A stretch of 64,000 bases of DNA from Streptomyces sp. NBRC 110611 (lineage in GTDB: Bacteria > Actinomycetota > Actinomycetes > Streptomycetales > Streptomycetaceae). The position numbers and the translations under genes were made by a program. The DNA is taken from positions 491,713-555,712 of the forward strand of contig NZ_BBUY01000002.1 in NCBI RefSeq assembly GCF_001590865.1, written 5' to 3'. The notes below the pieces were generated by a model that saw nothing but the letters and a program-made list of their open reading frames with translations, made no database searches and was not told the DNA's origin. Positions 1 through 14,695 of the stretch are shown here, one piece after another (the stretch's first letter is position 1; each line of letters begins with the position of its first letter).

Positions 1-1800
1 CAGTTCGCGGACCGCGTGGCCGGCCGGATCCCAGCGCACCAGCGCCTGCACCGGACGGAGTGTCGGTTCCGCGATCACCGCGACCGCGCCGCCCGCCGGC
101 TGGCCCCGGACCAGCGCCGCGGCGGCCAGCCAGCGGCGCAGCGCCTCCTCCCCGGCCCGCAGGTCCGGCCGTCCGAGCAGCGCCCAGCCGTCCAGCAGCA
201 GCGCGGCCGCGTAGCCCTCGCCCTCGGCCACCGGCTCGGCTCCGGGCGTGCTCACCACGAGGGCGGGCGCGTCGGGCACCGTCGTCAGGACATGGTCCCG
301 CCCCGACGTGCGCACCGGGACCGCCGGGAACGCCCGGCCCAGCTCCTCCGCCGTCCGCCGGGCGCCCACGACCTGGGCCCGCAGCCGCCCGCCGCCGCAC
401 TCGGCGCAGTGCCAGCCGGGCTCCGGCCGTCCGCACCACACACAGCTCAACTCGCCCGCCGCCGGCGCCTGGAGCGGTCCGGCGCAGGCCCGGCAGCGGG
501 CCGGCGTACGGCACCGCTCGCACGCCAGCCGGGGCGCATAGCCACGGCGCGGCACCTGGACCAGGACCGGCCCGCGCCGGAGCCCGTCCCGCACCGTCTG
601 CCAGGCCATCGTCGGCAGCCGGGCGGCCCGCGCGGCGGCGTCCCGTGCCTCGTCGCCGTCGCCGACCGTACGGACCAGCGGGGCGGCGGCCCGGACCTGT
701 TCCCGGTCCGCCGCCAGCGGGCGCGCCCAGCCCGACTCGACCAGCTGGGCCGCCTCGACCGTGCAGCTCAGTCCGCCGAGCAGGAACCCGGACCGCTCGG
801 TCACCGCCCGCTGGATGAGCACTTCTCTGGCATGCGGCTGCGGTGCGTGCGGATCGCTGTGGCTGGCGTCGCCGTCGTCCCACAGCGCCACCAGTCCGAG
901 GCCGGCGACCGGCGCGAACATCGCCGCCCGGGTCCCGACGACGCCGCGCACCGCACCCCGGCTCACCGCCAGCCAGCGCCGGTACCGCTCCTCGGGCCCG
1001 GCATCGGCGGTCAGCAGCACATGGCGGCCCTCCCCGATCAGCTCGCGGAGCGCGGTGTCGACGCGTGCCGCGGCCCGGCCGTCCGGCACCACCACCAGCG
1101 CCCCGCGGCCGCCCGCCAGCGCCGCGGCCGCCGCCCGCGCCAGCTCCTGCGGCCAGGTCGGCCCCGGCAGCGCCGTCCACACCGCCCGTGGCGCGTCCCC
1201 GCGCGTCAGCGCCGCCAGGAATCCGGCCCCCGCCCCGTAACGCGCCCAACTCCCCGCTTCGGGGGGCGGGTTGGGCGGCAACGGGGCCGGTGACGGCTTG
1301 GCCTCGGCGCGCGCCCGGCGCGGCGGCACCGCCAGCTGCACCACATCGGCCAACGTCCCGGCATAGCGGTCCGCCACCGCCCGGCACAGCGCCAGCAGCT
1401 CCGGCGACAGCACCCGCTCCGGCGACAGCACCTGCGCGACCGGCGCCAGCACTCCCCGGTAGTCGCTCCGTGCCGCCCGCTCCACGATGAACCCGCTGAC
1501 CAGCTTGCCCCCTTCCCGCCGGCCCCCCTTCTCCCCGGCCCCGAACCGCACCCGCACCCGCACCCCGGGCTGCGCCTCGGCGTCCATCGCCGCGGGCACG
1601 GCGTAGTCGAAGAACCGGTCCAGGTGCACCAGGCCCTTGTCCACCAGCACCCGCGCCACCGGCAGCTCCGCCGCCAGCTCCGCGCCCCGCCACGTCCGCG
1701 GTCTGGCCCGGTCCTCCTTCCGTTCCCGCACGGCCTCCCGGATCAGCGCCAGCTGCTCCCCGGCCTCCGATGCCTCCGCCCGCCCGTTCTCCCTGCTCAC
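1..1800 (-). CDS. priA: Primosomal protein N' (PriA), helicase-motif-less actinobacterial type; C-terminus cut off by window edge
   Basis: Replication-restart protein that loads the replicative helicase at stalled forks. A GTG at 1800 opens a frame that stays open to base 1, giving 600 codons of an expected ~700. An N-terminal DNA-binding domain (about residues 45-155) precedes the helicase region. Two zinc-binding cysteine clusters are intact (CERCRTPARCRAC, then CVWCGRPEPGWHCAEC). The helicase core is degenerate: where other PriA proteins have a GxGKT Walker A, this one reads LPGPTWPQELA, and the DEEH box reads WDDGDAS. Loss of the ATPase motifs is a known actinobacterial trait, so the protein is probably a structural restart factor. 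The start is uncertain because no good Shine-Dalgarno precedes it. It lies downstream of metK in the same direction, separated by a terminator hairpin. Confidence 0.88.
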   Translation of the reverse strand, partial: MSRENGRAEASEAGEQLALIREAVRERKEDRARPRTWRGAELAAELPVARVLVDKGLVHLDRFFDYAVPAAMDAEAQPGVRVRVRFGAGEKGGRREGGKLVSGFIVERAARSDYRGVLAPVAQVLSPERVLSPELLALCRAVADRYAGTLADVVQLAVPPRRARAEAKPSPAPLPPNPPPEAGSWARYGAGAGFLAALTRGDAPRAVWTALPGPTWPQELARAAAAALAGGRGALVVVPDGRAAARVDTALRELIGEGRHVLLTADAGPEERYRRWLAVSRGAVRGVVGTRAAMFAPVAGLGLVALWDDGDASHSDPHAPQPHAREVLIQRAVTERSGFLLGGLSCTVEAAQLVESGWARPLAADREQVRAAAPLVRTVGDGDEARDAAARAARLPTMAWQTVRDGLRRGPVLVQVPRRGYAPRLACERCRTPARCRACAGPLQAPAAGELSCVWCGRPEPGWHCAECGGGRLRAQVVGARRTAEELGRAFPAVPVRTSGRDHVLTTVPDAPALVVSTPGAEPVAEGEGYAAALLLDGWALLGRPDLRAGEEALRRWLAAAALVRGQPAGGAVAVIAEPTLRPVQALVRWDPAGHAVREL

Positions 1801-1856
1801 AGCTTCAGTCTTAGCAGACGGGACTGACAGCGGCCGGGGCGCTGTGGACAGCCCAC

Positions 1857-1885
1857 GGCCCCGGACCGTCGAGCGGTCCGGGGCC
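1857..1885 (-). terminator. Hairpin terminator downstream of metK
   Basis: A perfect 12-bp stem (GGCCCCGGACCG pairing with CGGTCCGGGGCC) encloses a 5-base loop. It begins about 30 bases after the metK stop and precedes priA. There is no U-tract, as is common for Streptomyces hairpin terminators. Confidence 0.75.
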
Positions 1886-1915
1886 GGGTCGGATCAGGCG
1901 GCGGTACGCGGCTGC

Positions 1916-3139
<1,224 letters not shown>

Positions 3140-3393
3140 ATCGCTCCCTGGGGTTGCAGCGGCTGCTGGCTGATCATTGACGGAAGGGCCGAGAGCTGCG
3201 CTCGGCCCGATCCACTCGCCAGTTTATCGGTCGTCTGTGGCATTCGGGCACACGGTCTCGATTTATCGACCCCCCGTGACCTGGGACACCACGCGTTACG
3301 GTAGGACGATCACCTTGATCATGGGACGGGGTCAAGGGGGCGCGCCGCTTTTTACGGCGCCGTCCGGGTGAAATGGGCGCGGGACGACGAGGT
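3140..3393. other. Gene-free gap between coaBC and metK
   Basis: A 254-bp gap holding the 3' flank of coaBC and presumably the metK promoter. A weak hairpin with a T-rich loop (3342-3360, GCGCCG pairing with CGGCGC) lies about 35 bases after the coaBC stop and may be its terminator. I could not assign promoter elements with confidence. Confidence 0.4.
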
Positions 3394-4656
3394 TCAGGGG
3401 CGAGTCTCGGCCATACGGGGCACCACCAGGTCCCACACCCGGTCGGCGAGCGCGTCCTTGGGGCCGTACGGGACTGGCGTCTCGGTGCCGTCGGCCGCCA
3501 GGACGACCGCCTCGTTCTCGGCCGAGCCGAACGCCTTGTGCTCGCCGACCTCGTTGACGACCAGCAGGTCGCAGCCCTTGCGGGCGAGTTTGGCCCGGCC
3601 GTTGGCGAGCACGTCGTCGGTCTCGGCGGCGAAGCCCACCACGACCTGCCCGGGGCGGGCCCGGTCGGCGGAGAGCTCGGCGAGGATGTCCGGATTCCGG
3701 ACGAGCATGATCGGCTCGGGCTCCTGCCCGTCGATCTTCTTGATCTTGCCGGCGGTGTAGACGGCGGGCCGGAAGTCGGCCACGGCCGCGGCCATGACCA
3801 CCGCGTCCGCGTCCGCGGCGGCCTTCAGCACGGCCTCCCGGAGCTGCCGGGCGGTGCCGACCGGGACCACGTCCACGCCGGCCGGGTCGGGCAGCTCGGT
3901 GTTGCCCGCGATCAGGGTGACCCGGGCGCCGCGCGCGGCCGCGGTGGCGGCGAGCGCGTAGCCCTGTCGGCCGGAGGAGCGGTTGCCCAGGTAGCGCACG
4001 GGATCCAGCGGTTCACGGGTGCCGCCGGCGGTGACCACGACATGACGGCCGGCGAGGTCCGGTACCAGGGCCCCCGCGGCGCCACCGGCCGGGTCGCTTC
4101 TCCGCAGGATGTGGCGGCAGAGCGCGAAGATCCCGACGGGGTCGGGGAAGCGGCCCTTGCCGGTGTCGGCGCCGGTCAGCCGGCCGACCGCGGGCTCGAC
4201 GACGATCGCGCCGCGGCGGCGCACGGTGGCCACGTTCTCCTGAGTGGCCGGGTGCTCCCACATCTCGGTGTGCATCGCGGGGGCGAAGACCACCGGACAG
4301 CGCGCGGTGAGCAGGGTGTTGGTCAGCAGGTCGTCGGCGAGGCCGTGGGCGGCCTTCGCCAGGATGTCGGCGGTGGCCGGGGCCACGACCACCAGGTCGG
4401 CGGCCTGGCCGATACGGACGTGCGGAACCTCGTGGACGGACTCCCAGACCTCGGTGCCGGCCGGGTTGCCGGACAGCGCCGACCAGGTGGCCTCGCCGAC
4501 GAAGTGGAGGGCGGCGGCGGTGGGGACGACCCGTACGTCGTGCCCGGACTCGGTCAGCCGGCGCAGCAGCTCGCATGCCTTGTACGCGGCGATACCGCCG
4601 CTGACCCCCAGGACGACCCTGGGCCGCCGGTCCCGCTCCTGTTCCCGCTTGTCCAT
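3394..4656 (-). CDS. coaBC: Bifunctional phosphopantothenoylcysteine decarboxylase / phosphopantothenate-cysteine ligase
   Basis: Carries out two steps of coenzyme A synthesis: ligation of cysteine to 4'-phosphopantothenate, then FMN-dependent decarboxylation. The N-terminal CoaC flavoprotein half begins with GVSGGIAAYKACELLRRL, carries the catalytic His in HVRIGQAADLVVVAPATA, and has the PAMHTEMW segment. The CoaB ligase half follows, with VTAGGTREPLDPVRYLGNRS and MAAAVADFRP. I chose ATG 4656 (420 residues) because GGGGAAG precedes it and conserved sequence begins shortly after. A longer frame to 4767 has no family similarity and would run through the rpoZ terminator. Confidence 0.95.
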   Translation of the reverse strand: MDKREQERDRRPRVVLGVSGGIAAYKACELLRRLTESGHDVRVVPTAAALHFVGEATWSALSGNPAGTEVWESVHEVPHVRIGQAADLVVVAPATADILAKAAHGLADDLLTNTLLTARCPVVFAPAMHTEMWEHPATQENVATVRRRGAIVVEPAVGRLTGADTGKGRFPDPVGIFALCRHILRRSDPAGGAAGALVPDLAGRHVVVTAGGTREPLDPVRYLGNRSSGRQGYALAATAAARGARVTLIAGNTELPDPAGVDVVPVGTARQLREAVLKAAADADAVVMAAAVADFRPAVYTAGKIKKIDGQEPEPIMLVRNPDILAELSADRARPGQVVVGFAAETDDVLANGRAKLARKGCDLLVVNEVGEHKAFGSAENEAVVLAADGTETPVPYGPKDALADRVWDLVVPRMAETRP

Positions 4657-4728
4657 CGCTTCCCCGCTCCCCGAGCTCAGGTCCGTACGCCGGTGTGCCC
4701 CGATGGCACGCCTGCCCCTATGACACAC

Positions 4729-4761
4729 CAAGGGCCCGGCGGAAGCTCCGCCGGGCCCTTG
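4729..4761 (-). terminator. Hairpin terminator downstream of rpoZ
   Basis: A perfect 15-bp stem (CAAGGGCCCGGCGGA and its complement) with a 3-base loop starts 17 bases after the rpoZ stop. It separates rpoZ from coaBC. Confidence 0.85.
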
Positions 4762-4777
4762 ATGCATGCCGTACCGG

Positions 4778-5050
4778 TCAGTGAGCCGGGCCCTCGATGG
4801 ACTCGGAGGTCAGCAGGCCCGCGTTGATCTCGCGGAGCGCGATCGAGAGGGGCTTCTCGTGGACGTGGGTGTCGACGAGCGGACCGACGTACTCGAGCAG
4901 GCCCTCGCCGAGCTGCGAGTAGTACGCGTTGATCTGGCGCGCGCGCTTGGCGGCGTAGATCACAAGGCTGTACTTCGAGTCGGTGGCCTCGAGAAGCTCA
5001 TCAATGGGCGGGTTGATGATGCCCTCAGGCGCGGTGATGGAAGAGGACAC
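4778..5050 (-). CDS. rpoZ: RNA polymerase omega subunit
   Basis: A 90-residue omega subunit that helps RNA polymerase assembly by binding beta'. The conserved core is [20 protein letters not shown] followed by RARQINAYY, the standard omega signature. It starts at GTG 5050 with a GGAAGG Shine-Dalgarno. It follows gmk, the same neighbour as in many bacteria, where the pair links transcription machinery and guanine nucleotide supply. A strong hairpin follows the gene. Confidence 0.95.
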   Translation of the reverse strand: MSSSITAPEGIINPPIDELLEATDSKYSLVIYAAKRARQINAYYSQLGEGLLEYVGPLVDTHVHEKPLSIALREINAGLLTSESIEGPAH

Positions 5051-5101
5051 TCTCTGCCTTCCGTTGCGATCTCGCGATCGTTGTGATCCGTTGTGATCCC
5101 A

Positions 5102-5131
5102 CGACGACGCGCCGATGCGCGTCGGTCGTCG
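5102..5131 (-). terminator. Possible hairpin terminator between gmk and rpoZ
   Basis: An 11-base left arm with a CGAT loop pairs with the right arm (GACGCGC with GCGCGTC, extended by CGAC/GTCG with one bulged base). It sits 33 bases after the gmk stop and may only attenuate read-through into rpoZ. Confidence 0.5.
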
Positions 5132-5163
5132 AAGATCCGGGAGCCGTGGGGGACGTCGCCGCG

Positions 5164-5784
5164 TCAGCCGCTGATGTCCTGGCCCCCAGACCGATCCAGC
5201 ATCAAGGCTAGCAGTTCACGGCTGACGTCCTCGACGGAGGTGTTGACGAGTGTCACGTCGAACTCCTTCTCCGCGGCCAGCTCGACCCGGGCGGCCTCCA
5301 GACGGCGCTCGATGACCTCGGGCGCCTCGGTGCCCCGGCCGGTGAGCCGGCGGACCAGCTCCTCCCAGCTCGGCGGCGCGAGGAAGACCAGGTGGGCGTC
5401 GTCCATGGACTCACGGACCTGACGGGCACCCTGCAGGTCGATCTCCAGCAGGACGGGCTCGCCGGCCTCCAGCCGGTCCAGCACCGCCTTGCGGGGCGTG
5501 CCGTAGCGGTTGCCCGCGAACTCGGCCCATTCGAGCAGCTCACCGTTGGCGACGAGCTTGTCGAACTCCTCGTCGTCGACGAAGAAGTACTGGACGCCGT
5601 GCCGCTCCCCGGGCCGCGGCTTGCGGGTGGTCGCCGAGACCGAGAGCCAGACCTCGGGGTGGACCTTGCGCATATGCGCGACGACCGTGCTCTTGCCGAC
5701 CCCGGAGGGGCCGGAGAGCACGGTCAGTCGCGGTCGTCTGGCCGGGGGCGCGGGGGTCGTCCCCCGGGAGACTGCTGAACTCAT
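5164..5784 (-). CDS. gmk: Guanylate kinase
   Basis: Phosphorylates GMP to GDP with ATP. The 206-residue protein has the P-loop [10 protein letters not shown] (about residues 25-34), the GMP-binding [13 protein letters not shown] segment, and [10 protein letters not shown] further on, all typical of the family. It starts at ATG 5784 with a 38-bp gap to the upstream ihf stop, so it may be co-transcribed with ihf. Confidence 0.96.
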   Translation of the reverse strand: MSSAVSRGTTPAPPARRPRLTVLSGPSGVGKSTVVAHMRKVHPEVWLSVSATTRKPRPGERHGVQYFFVDDEEFDKLVANGELLEWAEFAGNRYGTPRKAVLDRLEAGEPVLLEIDLQGARQVRESMDDAHLVFLAPPSWEELVRRLTGRGTEAPEVIERRLEAARVELAAEKEFDVTLVNTSVEDVSRELLALMLDRSGGQDISG

Positions 5785-5822
5785 GCAGCGATTATTCCAG
5801 CTTCCCGGCGATGCCGGAAAAT

Positions 5823-6146
5823 TCAGGAACCTGTGCTGCCGAACTCCTTCTCCAGCGACGCGATCTGGTTGGAGCCGAGGCCCCGGACGCGGCGGCTCTC
5901 GGAGATCCCGAGCCGCTCCATGATCTGCTTGGCGCGGACCTTGCCGACGCCCGGCAGGGACTCCAGCAGGGCGGAGACCTTCATCTTGCCGATGACGTCG
6001 TTCTTCTGGCCCTGCTGGATGACCTCGTGCAGGGAGGCACCGGAGTGCTTGAGCCGATTCTTGACCTCGGCGCGCTCCCGGCGAGCCGCGGCGGCCTTCT
6101 CGAGCGCGGCTGCGCGCTGTTCAGGGGTAAGGGGCGGAAGAGCCAC
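5823..6146 (-). CDS. ihf: Actinobacterial integration host factor (sIHF/mIHF), nucleoid protein
   Basis: A small DNA-bending nucleoid protein unrelated to the enteric IhfAB dimer. In Streptomyces it affects nucleoid compaction, sporulation and antibiotic production. The 107-residue product begins [17 protein letters not shown] after the start residue and carries the helix-hairpin-helix-like [18 protein letters not shown] near its middle. I chose GTG 6146 because GAGGTGA lies about 7 bases upstream and the length matches the family. A frame open to 6344 gives an unconserved extension. It lies between pyrF and gmk, a conserved position. Confidence 0.95.
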   Translation of the reverse strand: MALPPLTPEQRAAALEKAAAARRERAEVKNRLKHSGASLHEVIQQGQKNDVIGKMKVSALLESLPGVGKVRAKQIMERLGISESRRVRGLGSNQIASLEKEFGSTGS

Positions 6147-6304
6147 GCCTACGTCACCTCGGATGTCGAACTGTCGGATTACGGACCGGTTGTGGAACCT
6201 AGTCGCCCCACACCTGCGGAGCAACGAGCAACGCGCTTGCACGCGGTGCTCTCGTCGGAGACTAGCGGCCGATCGCGCCAGAGTCAGCGAGAACAGCGGA
6301 AAAG

Positions 6305-6332
6305 TCCTGGTCAGACTCTGCTGACCAGGACA
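6305..6332 (-). terminator. Intrinsic terminator downstream of pyrF
   Basis: An 11-bp perfect stem (GTCCTGGTCAG/CTGACCAGGAC) with a 6-base loop, followed on the minus strand by TTTT. It lies about 23 bases after the pyrF stop, ends the pyrimidine cluster, and is one of few classical U-tract terminators here. Confidence 0.88.
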
Positions 6333-6354
6333 ATTCGGGACCAAACGCCCCGCC

Positions 6355-7199
6355 TTACGGTGCCTGATCCAGTGCGGTGCGCACCTCCGCGGTGAATCGG
6401 TCCGCCGCGGAACGGAGCGCCGCGGCGTCCGGACCGTGCCGCAGCACCCCCCGGCTGACGCTCGGGACGACGTTGCGCACGGCGTTCCCGAAGACGGTGG
6501 GGAGGTCGGCGGGGGTGGCGCCCTGGGCGCCGATGCCGGGTGCCAGCAGCGGGCCGTTGATCGCCAGGTCGAACGACGAGAGATCGCCGAGCGTCGCGCC
6601 GACGACCGCGCCGAAGGAGCCCAGCGGCTCGGCGCCGGCGTTCTCGGCGGCGAGGTGGCCCAGCATGGTCGCCCCGATGGTCCGGCCGTCCTCGCGCACC
6701 GCCCGCTGCACCTCCGCGCCCTCCGGGTTGGAGGTGAGGGCGAGGACGAACAGCCCGGCGCCGCTCTCCCGGGCCAGCTCGACGGCCGGGCGCAGGGAGC
6801 CGTAGCCGAGGTACGGGGAGACCGTCAGGGCGTCCGAGAACAGCGGGGAGTCCGGGCGCAGGAAGGCCTCGGCGTACGCGGCCATGGTCGAGCCGATGTC
6901 GCCGCGCTTGGCGTCCATCACGATCAGGGCGCCGCGCTCGCGGGCCTCGGCGACGGCGGTCTCCAGGACGGCCAGGCCGCGCGAGCCGAAGCGCTCGAAG
7001 AACGCCGCCTGCGGTTTGAAGACCGCGACCCGCTCGCCGAGCGTCTCGACGACGGTGCGGGTGAAGCGGGCCAGGCCGGCGATGTCGTCGTTCAGGCCCC
7101 AGTCGGCCAGCAGCGAGGCGTGCGGGTCGATGCCGACGCAGAGCGGGCCGCGCTCGTCCATGGCGCGGCGCAGGCGCGCCCCGAAGGGCTCCACAGGGG

Positions 7200-7203
<4 letters not shown>
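6355..7203 (-). CDS. pyrF: Orotidine 5'-phosphate decarboxylase (subfamily 2)
   Basis: Final step of UMP synthesis: decarboxylates orotidine monophosphate. The 282-residue length and the DAKRGDIGSTMAAYAEAF catalytic segment (Asp-x-Lys-Arg-Gly-Asp) place it in the long, PyrF subfamily-2 group usual for actinobacteria. LCVGIDPHASLL near the N-terminus supplies the other substrate-binding Asp. It starts at ATG 7203, overlapping the pyrD stop by 4 bases (ATGA), so translation is probably coupled. It is the last gene of the pyrimidine cluster. Confidence 0.96.
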
Positions 7204-8309
<1,106 letters not shown>

Positions 8310-8348
8310 AGATGGGTCCTCGGTGGGTCCTCGGTCGGTCCTCATGAG

Positions 8349-8378
8349 GAGGGGGACACCGGTGCCGGTGTCCCCCTC
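8349..8378 (-). terminator. Hairpin between carB and pyrD (terminator or attenuator)
   Basis: A perfect 14-bp stem, GAGGGGGACACCGG with its complement, and a 2-base loop inside the 92-bp carB-pyrD gap. There is no U-tract. If it works as a terminator, pyrD-pyrF would depend on read-through or on their own promoter. Confidence 0.65.
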
Positions 8379-8401
8379 TCTCGTGGGCTGCTCGTGGGCT
8401 G

Positions 8402-11702
<3,301 letters not shown>

Positions 11703-11710
<8 letters not shown>

Positions 11711-12845
11711 GCTGGCCCTCCATGAGCTGTACGAAGCGGTCGAAGAGGTACGCGGCGTCGTGCGGGCCGGCGGCCGCCTCGGGGTGGTACTGGACGCTGA
11801 AGGCCGGCTGGTCGAGCAGCTGGAGGCCCTCCACCACGTCGTCGTTGAGGCAGACGTGGGAGACCTCGGCGCGGCCGTAGGGGGTTTCGGAGACCGTGTC
11901 GAGCGGGGCGTCCACGGCGAAGCCGTGGTTGTGCGCGGTGATCTCGACCTTGCCGGTGGTGCGGTCCTGCACCGGCTGGTTGATCCCCCGGTGCCCGTAC
12001 TTGAGCTTGTACGTGCCGAAGCCCAGCGCGCGGCCCAGGATCTGGTTGCCGAAGCAGATGCCGAACAGCGGGGTCCTGCGGGAGAGGACCTCGCGCATGA
12101 CGGAGACGGGGTGATCGGCGGTGGCCGGGTCGCCCGGGCCGTTGGAGAAGAACACGCCGTCGGGGTTGACCGCGTAGACCTCCTCGGCGGTCGCCGTCGC
12201 GGGGAGCACGTGCACCTCGATGCCGCGCTCCGCCATCCGGTGCGGCGTCATGCCCTTGATGCCCAGGTCGATCGCGGCGACGGTGAACTTCTTCGTACCG
12301 ATCGCCGGGACGACGTACGCCTCCTCGGTGGCCACCTCGGCGGAGAGGTCGGCGCCCTTCATCTCGGGGGCCTGGCGCACCTCGGCGAGCATGGTGCCCT
12401 CGTCGGGCAGGGCGTTGCCGGAGAAGATGCCGACCCGCATGGCGCCCTGTTCCCGCAGGTGGCGGGTGAGCGCCCGGGTGTCGATGCCGGAGATCCCGAC
12501 GACGCCCTGGTGGCGCAGCTCGTCGTCCAGCGAGCGCTCGGCGCGCCAGTTGGAGGACACCCGTGCGGGGTCGCGGACGACGTAGCCGGCGACCCAGATC
12601 CGCCGCGACTCGGGGTCCTCGTCGTTCACACCGGTGTTGCCGATGTGCGGGGCGGTCATCACCACGACCTGGCGGTGGTACGACGGGTCGGTGAGGGTCT
12701 CCTGGTAGCCGGTCATGCCGGTGTTGAACACGGCCTCGCCGAAGGTCACGCCCGTGGCCCCGTAGGCGCGGCCGCGGAAGGTCCGGCCGTCCTCCAGGAC
12801 GAGTACGGCGGGAACCCTGGCGGCTCCCCTGGTGGAGGTCGTCAT
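11703..12845 (-). CDS. carA: Carbamoyl-phosphate synthase small (glutaminase) subunit
   Basis: Hydrolyses glutamine and passes ammonia to CarB. The 380-residue protein has the N-terminal CarA-specific domain ([25 protein letters not shown]) and a class-I glutaminase domain with the nucleophile in [10 protein letters not shown] and the catalytic His/Glu in [14 protein letters not shown]. The start ATG 12845 overlaps the preceding stop by 4 bases. A longer frame upstream is antisense-like shadow. The gene overlaps carB by 8 bases, which would favour equal synthesis of the two subunits. Confidence 0.96.
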
Positions 12846-13405
12846 CGTGCGCCTTCCGTCGTGTGGATCAGCTGGTTCAGGGCGTCGGCCCATGCGGTGT
12901 GGTCGGCCGCGCGGTCGGAGCGGAACCCGGAGTCGATCAGCTTGTCGCCGTGCGCCCAGGTCACGACCAGCAGGCCGCCCTCGGTGAGGACCTTGCCGGC
13001 GATGCCCTTGTCGAGCCGCGCCTCGCGCAGCTGCGCGGCCGGTACGAAGAAGTCGGCCGCGCCCGGCCGGACCACGTCCAGGCCCTGGTCGGTGAGGGTG
13101 AGCTCGACGCGGCTGCGGATGCCCAGGCCGCGGGCGACGATCCGGTCGAGCCACTGCCCGGCGGTGGTGGAGCCGTGGTAGCGGCCGCTGAGCCGGAGCC
13201 GGGGCTCGCCCGGGTCATCGGGGGTGGAGGGCAGCTCGGGCAGATCGCCCTGGAGGGTGCCGCGCCACTTCCAGCCCTGGCGCATCAGCCAGTAGACGAA
13301 GGCGACGAAGACCAGGAGGCCGGCGACCCAGCCGAGGCGGGCGGCCCAGTCGGTGACCGGTGCGGACTGCGGCGCTTCGGCCAGAAGGATGAGTGGAGAC
13401 GTCAC
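12842..13405 (-). CDS. PH-like membrane protein of unknown function inside the pyr cluster
   Basis: 187 residues. One predicted transmembrane helix lies near residues 25-42 ([18 protein letters not shown]), followed by a basic WKW stretch and a cytoplasmic domain of about 120 residues that looks like a bacterial PH fold. A terminal helix, [13 protein letters not shown], matches the C-terminal alpha-helix of such domains. It overlaps pyrC upstream and carA downstream by 4 bases each, so it is made with the pyrimidine enzymes. No enzymatic motif is visible. The same intervening membrane gene is known in other Streptomyces pyr clusters; its role is not established to my knowledge. Confidence 0.8.
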   Translation of the reverse strand: MTSPLILLAEAPQSAPVTDWAARLGWVAGLLVFVAFVYWLMRQGWKWRGTLQGDLPELPSTPDDPGEPRLRLSGRYHGSTTAGQWLDRIVARGLGIRSRVELTLTDQGLDVVRPGAADFFVPAAQLREARLDKGIAGKVLTEGGLLVVTWAHGDKLIDSGFRSDRAADHTAWADALNQLIHTTEGAR

Positions 13406-14688
13406 GCCAGCTTCCCGTCGACGAGCGTTGCCCGGCCCCGCAGGAAGGTGTGGGTGACCCGGCCCGGCAGCTCACGGCCCTCGTAGGGGGTGTTGCGGCT
13501 GCGCGAGGCGAAGCCCGCGGGGTCCACCTCTCCACGGTAAGCGGAATCGACCAGGGTGAGGTTGGCCGGCTCACCGGCCGCGACGGGACGGCCGTGTCCG
13601 GTGGCCCGGCCGATCTCCGCGGGCTTGACGGACATCCGGTCGGCGACGTCCGCCCAGGTCAGCAGGCCGGTCTCGACCATCGTCGCCTGCACGACGGACA
13701 GCGCGGTCTCCAGGCCGACCATGCCCATGGCGGCCGCGGCCCACTCGCAGTCCTTGTCCTCGTGCGGGTGCGGGGCGTGGTCGGTGGCGACGATGTCGAT
13801 CGTGCCGTCGGCGAGCGCCTCGCGCAGGGCCATGACGTCGCGCTCGGTGCGCAGCGGCGGGTTGACCTTGTAGACGGGGTTGTAGGTGCGCACCATCTCG
13901 TCGGTCAGGAGGAGGTGGTGCGGGGTGGCCTCGGCGGTCACGTCGATCCCGCGGGACTTGGCCCAGCGGACGATCTCGACGGAGCCGGCGGTGGACAGGT
14001 GGCAGATGTGCACCCGCGAGCCGACATGCTCGGCGAGCAGCACATCGCGGGCGATGACCGACTCCTCGGCGACGGCCGGCCAGCCGCCCAGGCCCAGCTC
14101 GGCGGAGACCACGCCCTCGTTCATCTGGGCGCCCTCGGTGAGCCGCGGCTCCTGGGCGTGCTGGGCGACGACACCGCCGAAGGCCTTCACGTACTCCAGG
14201 GCGCGGCGCATGATCACGGCGTCGTCGACGCACTTGCCGTCGTCGGAGAAGACGGTGACCCCGGCGGCGGACTCGTGCATGGCGCCCAGTTCGGCGAGCT
14301 TCCTGCCCTCCAGGCCGACCGTCACCGCGCCGATGGGCTGCACATCGCAGTAGCCGGACTCCTTGCCGAGCCGGTAGACCTGCTCGACGACGCCCGCGGT
14401 GTCGGCGACCGGGAAGGTGTTGGCCATGGCGAACACGGCGGTGTAGCCGCCGCTCGCCGCGGCGCGGGTGCCGGTGAGGACGGTCTCGGAGTCCTCGCGG
14501 CCGGGCTCGCGCAGGTGGGTGTGCAGGTCGACGAGCCCGGGCAGCAGGATCTTCCCATCGGCCTCGACGACGGTCGCGTCACCGGCCTCGATCCCCGTAC
14601 CGACCCGGTCGATCGTCTCGCCGTCGATCAGTACGTCCTGCGGCTCGCCGCCGAGCACCTTCGCACCGCGGATCAGAATCTTGCTCAT
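13402..14688 (-). CDS. pyrC: Dihydroorotase
   Basis: Zinc amidohydrolase that cyclises carbamoyl aspartate to dihydroorotate. The 428-residue class-I enzyme has DLHTHLREPGREDSETV (metal-binding HxH), CHLSTAGS, the TPHHLLLT segment, and TDHAPH with the catalytic Asp. MSKILIRGAKVLGG is the typical N-terminal composite beta-strand domain. It lies 7 bases downstream of pyrB and overlaps the PH-like gene by 4 bases. Confidence 0.97.
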   Translation of the reverse strand: MSKILIRGAKVLGGEPQDVLIDGETIDRVGTGIEAGDATVVEADGKILLPGLVDLHTHLREPGREDSETVLTGTRAAASGGYTAVFAMANTFPVADTAGVVEQVYRLGKESGYCDVQPIGAVTVGLEGRKLAELGAMHESAAGVTVFSDDGKCVDDAVIMRRALEYVKAFGGVVAQHAQEPRLTEGAQMNEGVVSAELGLGGWPAVAEESVIARDVLLAEHVGSRVHICHLSTAGSVEIVRWAKSRGIDVTAEATPHHLLLTDEMVRTYNPVYKVNPPLRTERDVMALREALADGTIDIVATDHAPHPHEDKDCEWAAAAMGMVGLETALSVVQATMVETGLLTWADVADRMSVKPAEIGRATGHGRPVAAGEPANLTLVDSAYRGEVDPAGFASRSRNTPYEGRELPGRVTHTFLRGRATLVDGKLA

Positions 14689-14695
14689 CGGTTCT

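Noticed and set aside
3140..3393. S-adenosylmethionine riboswitch upstream of metK
   Set aside because: No recognisable conserved core of any SAM riboswitch class could be found by eye.
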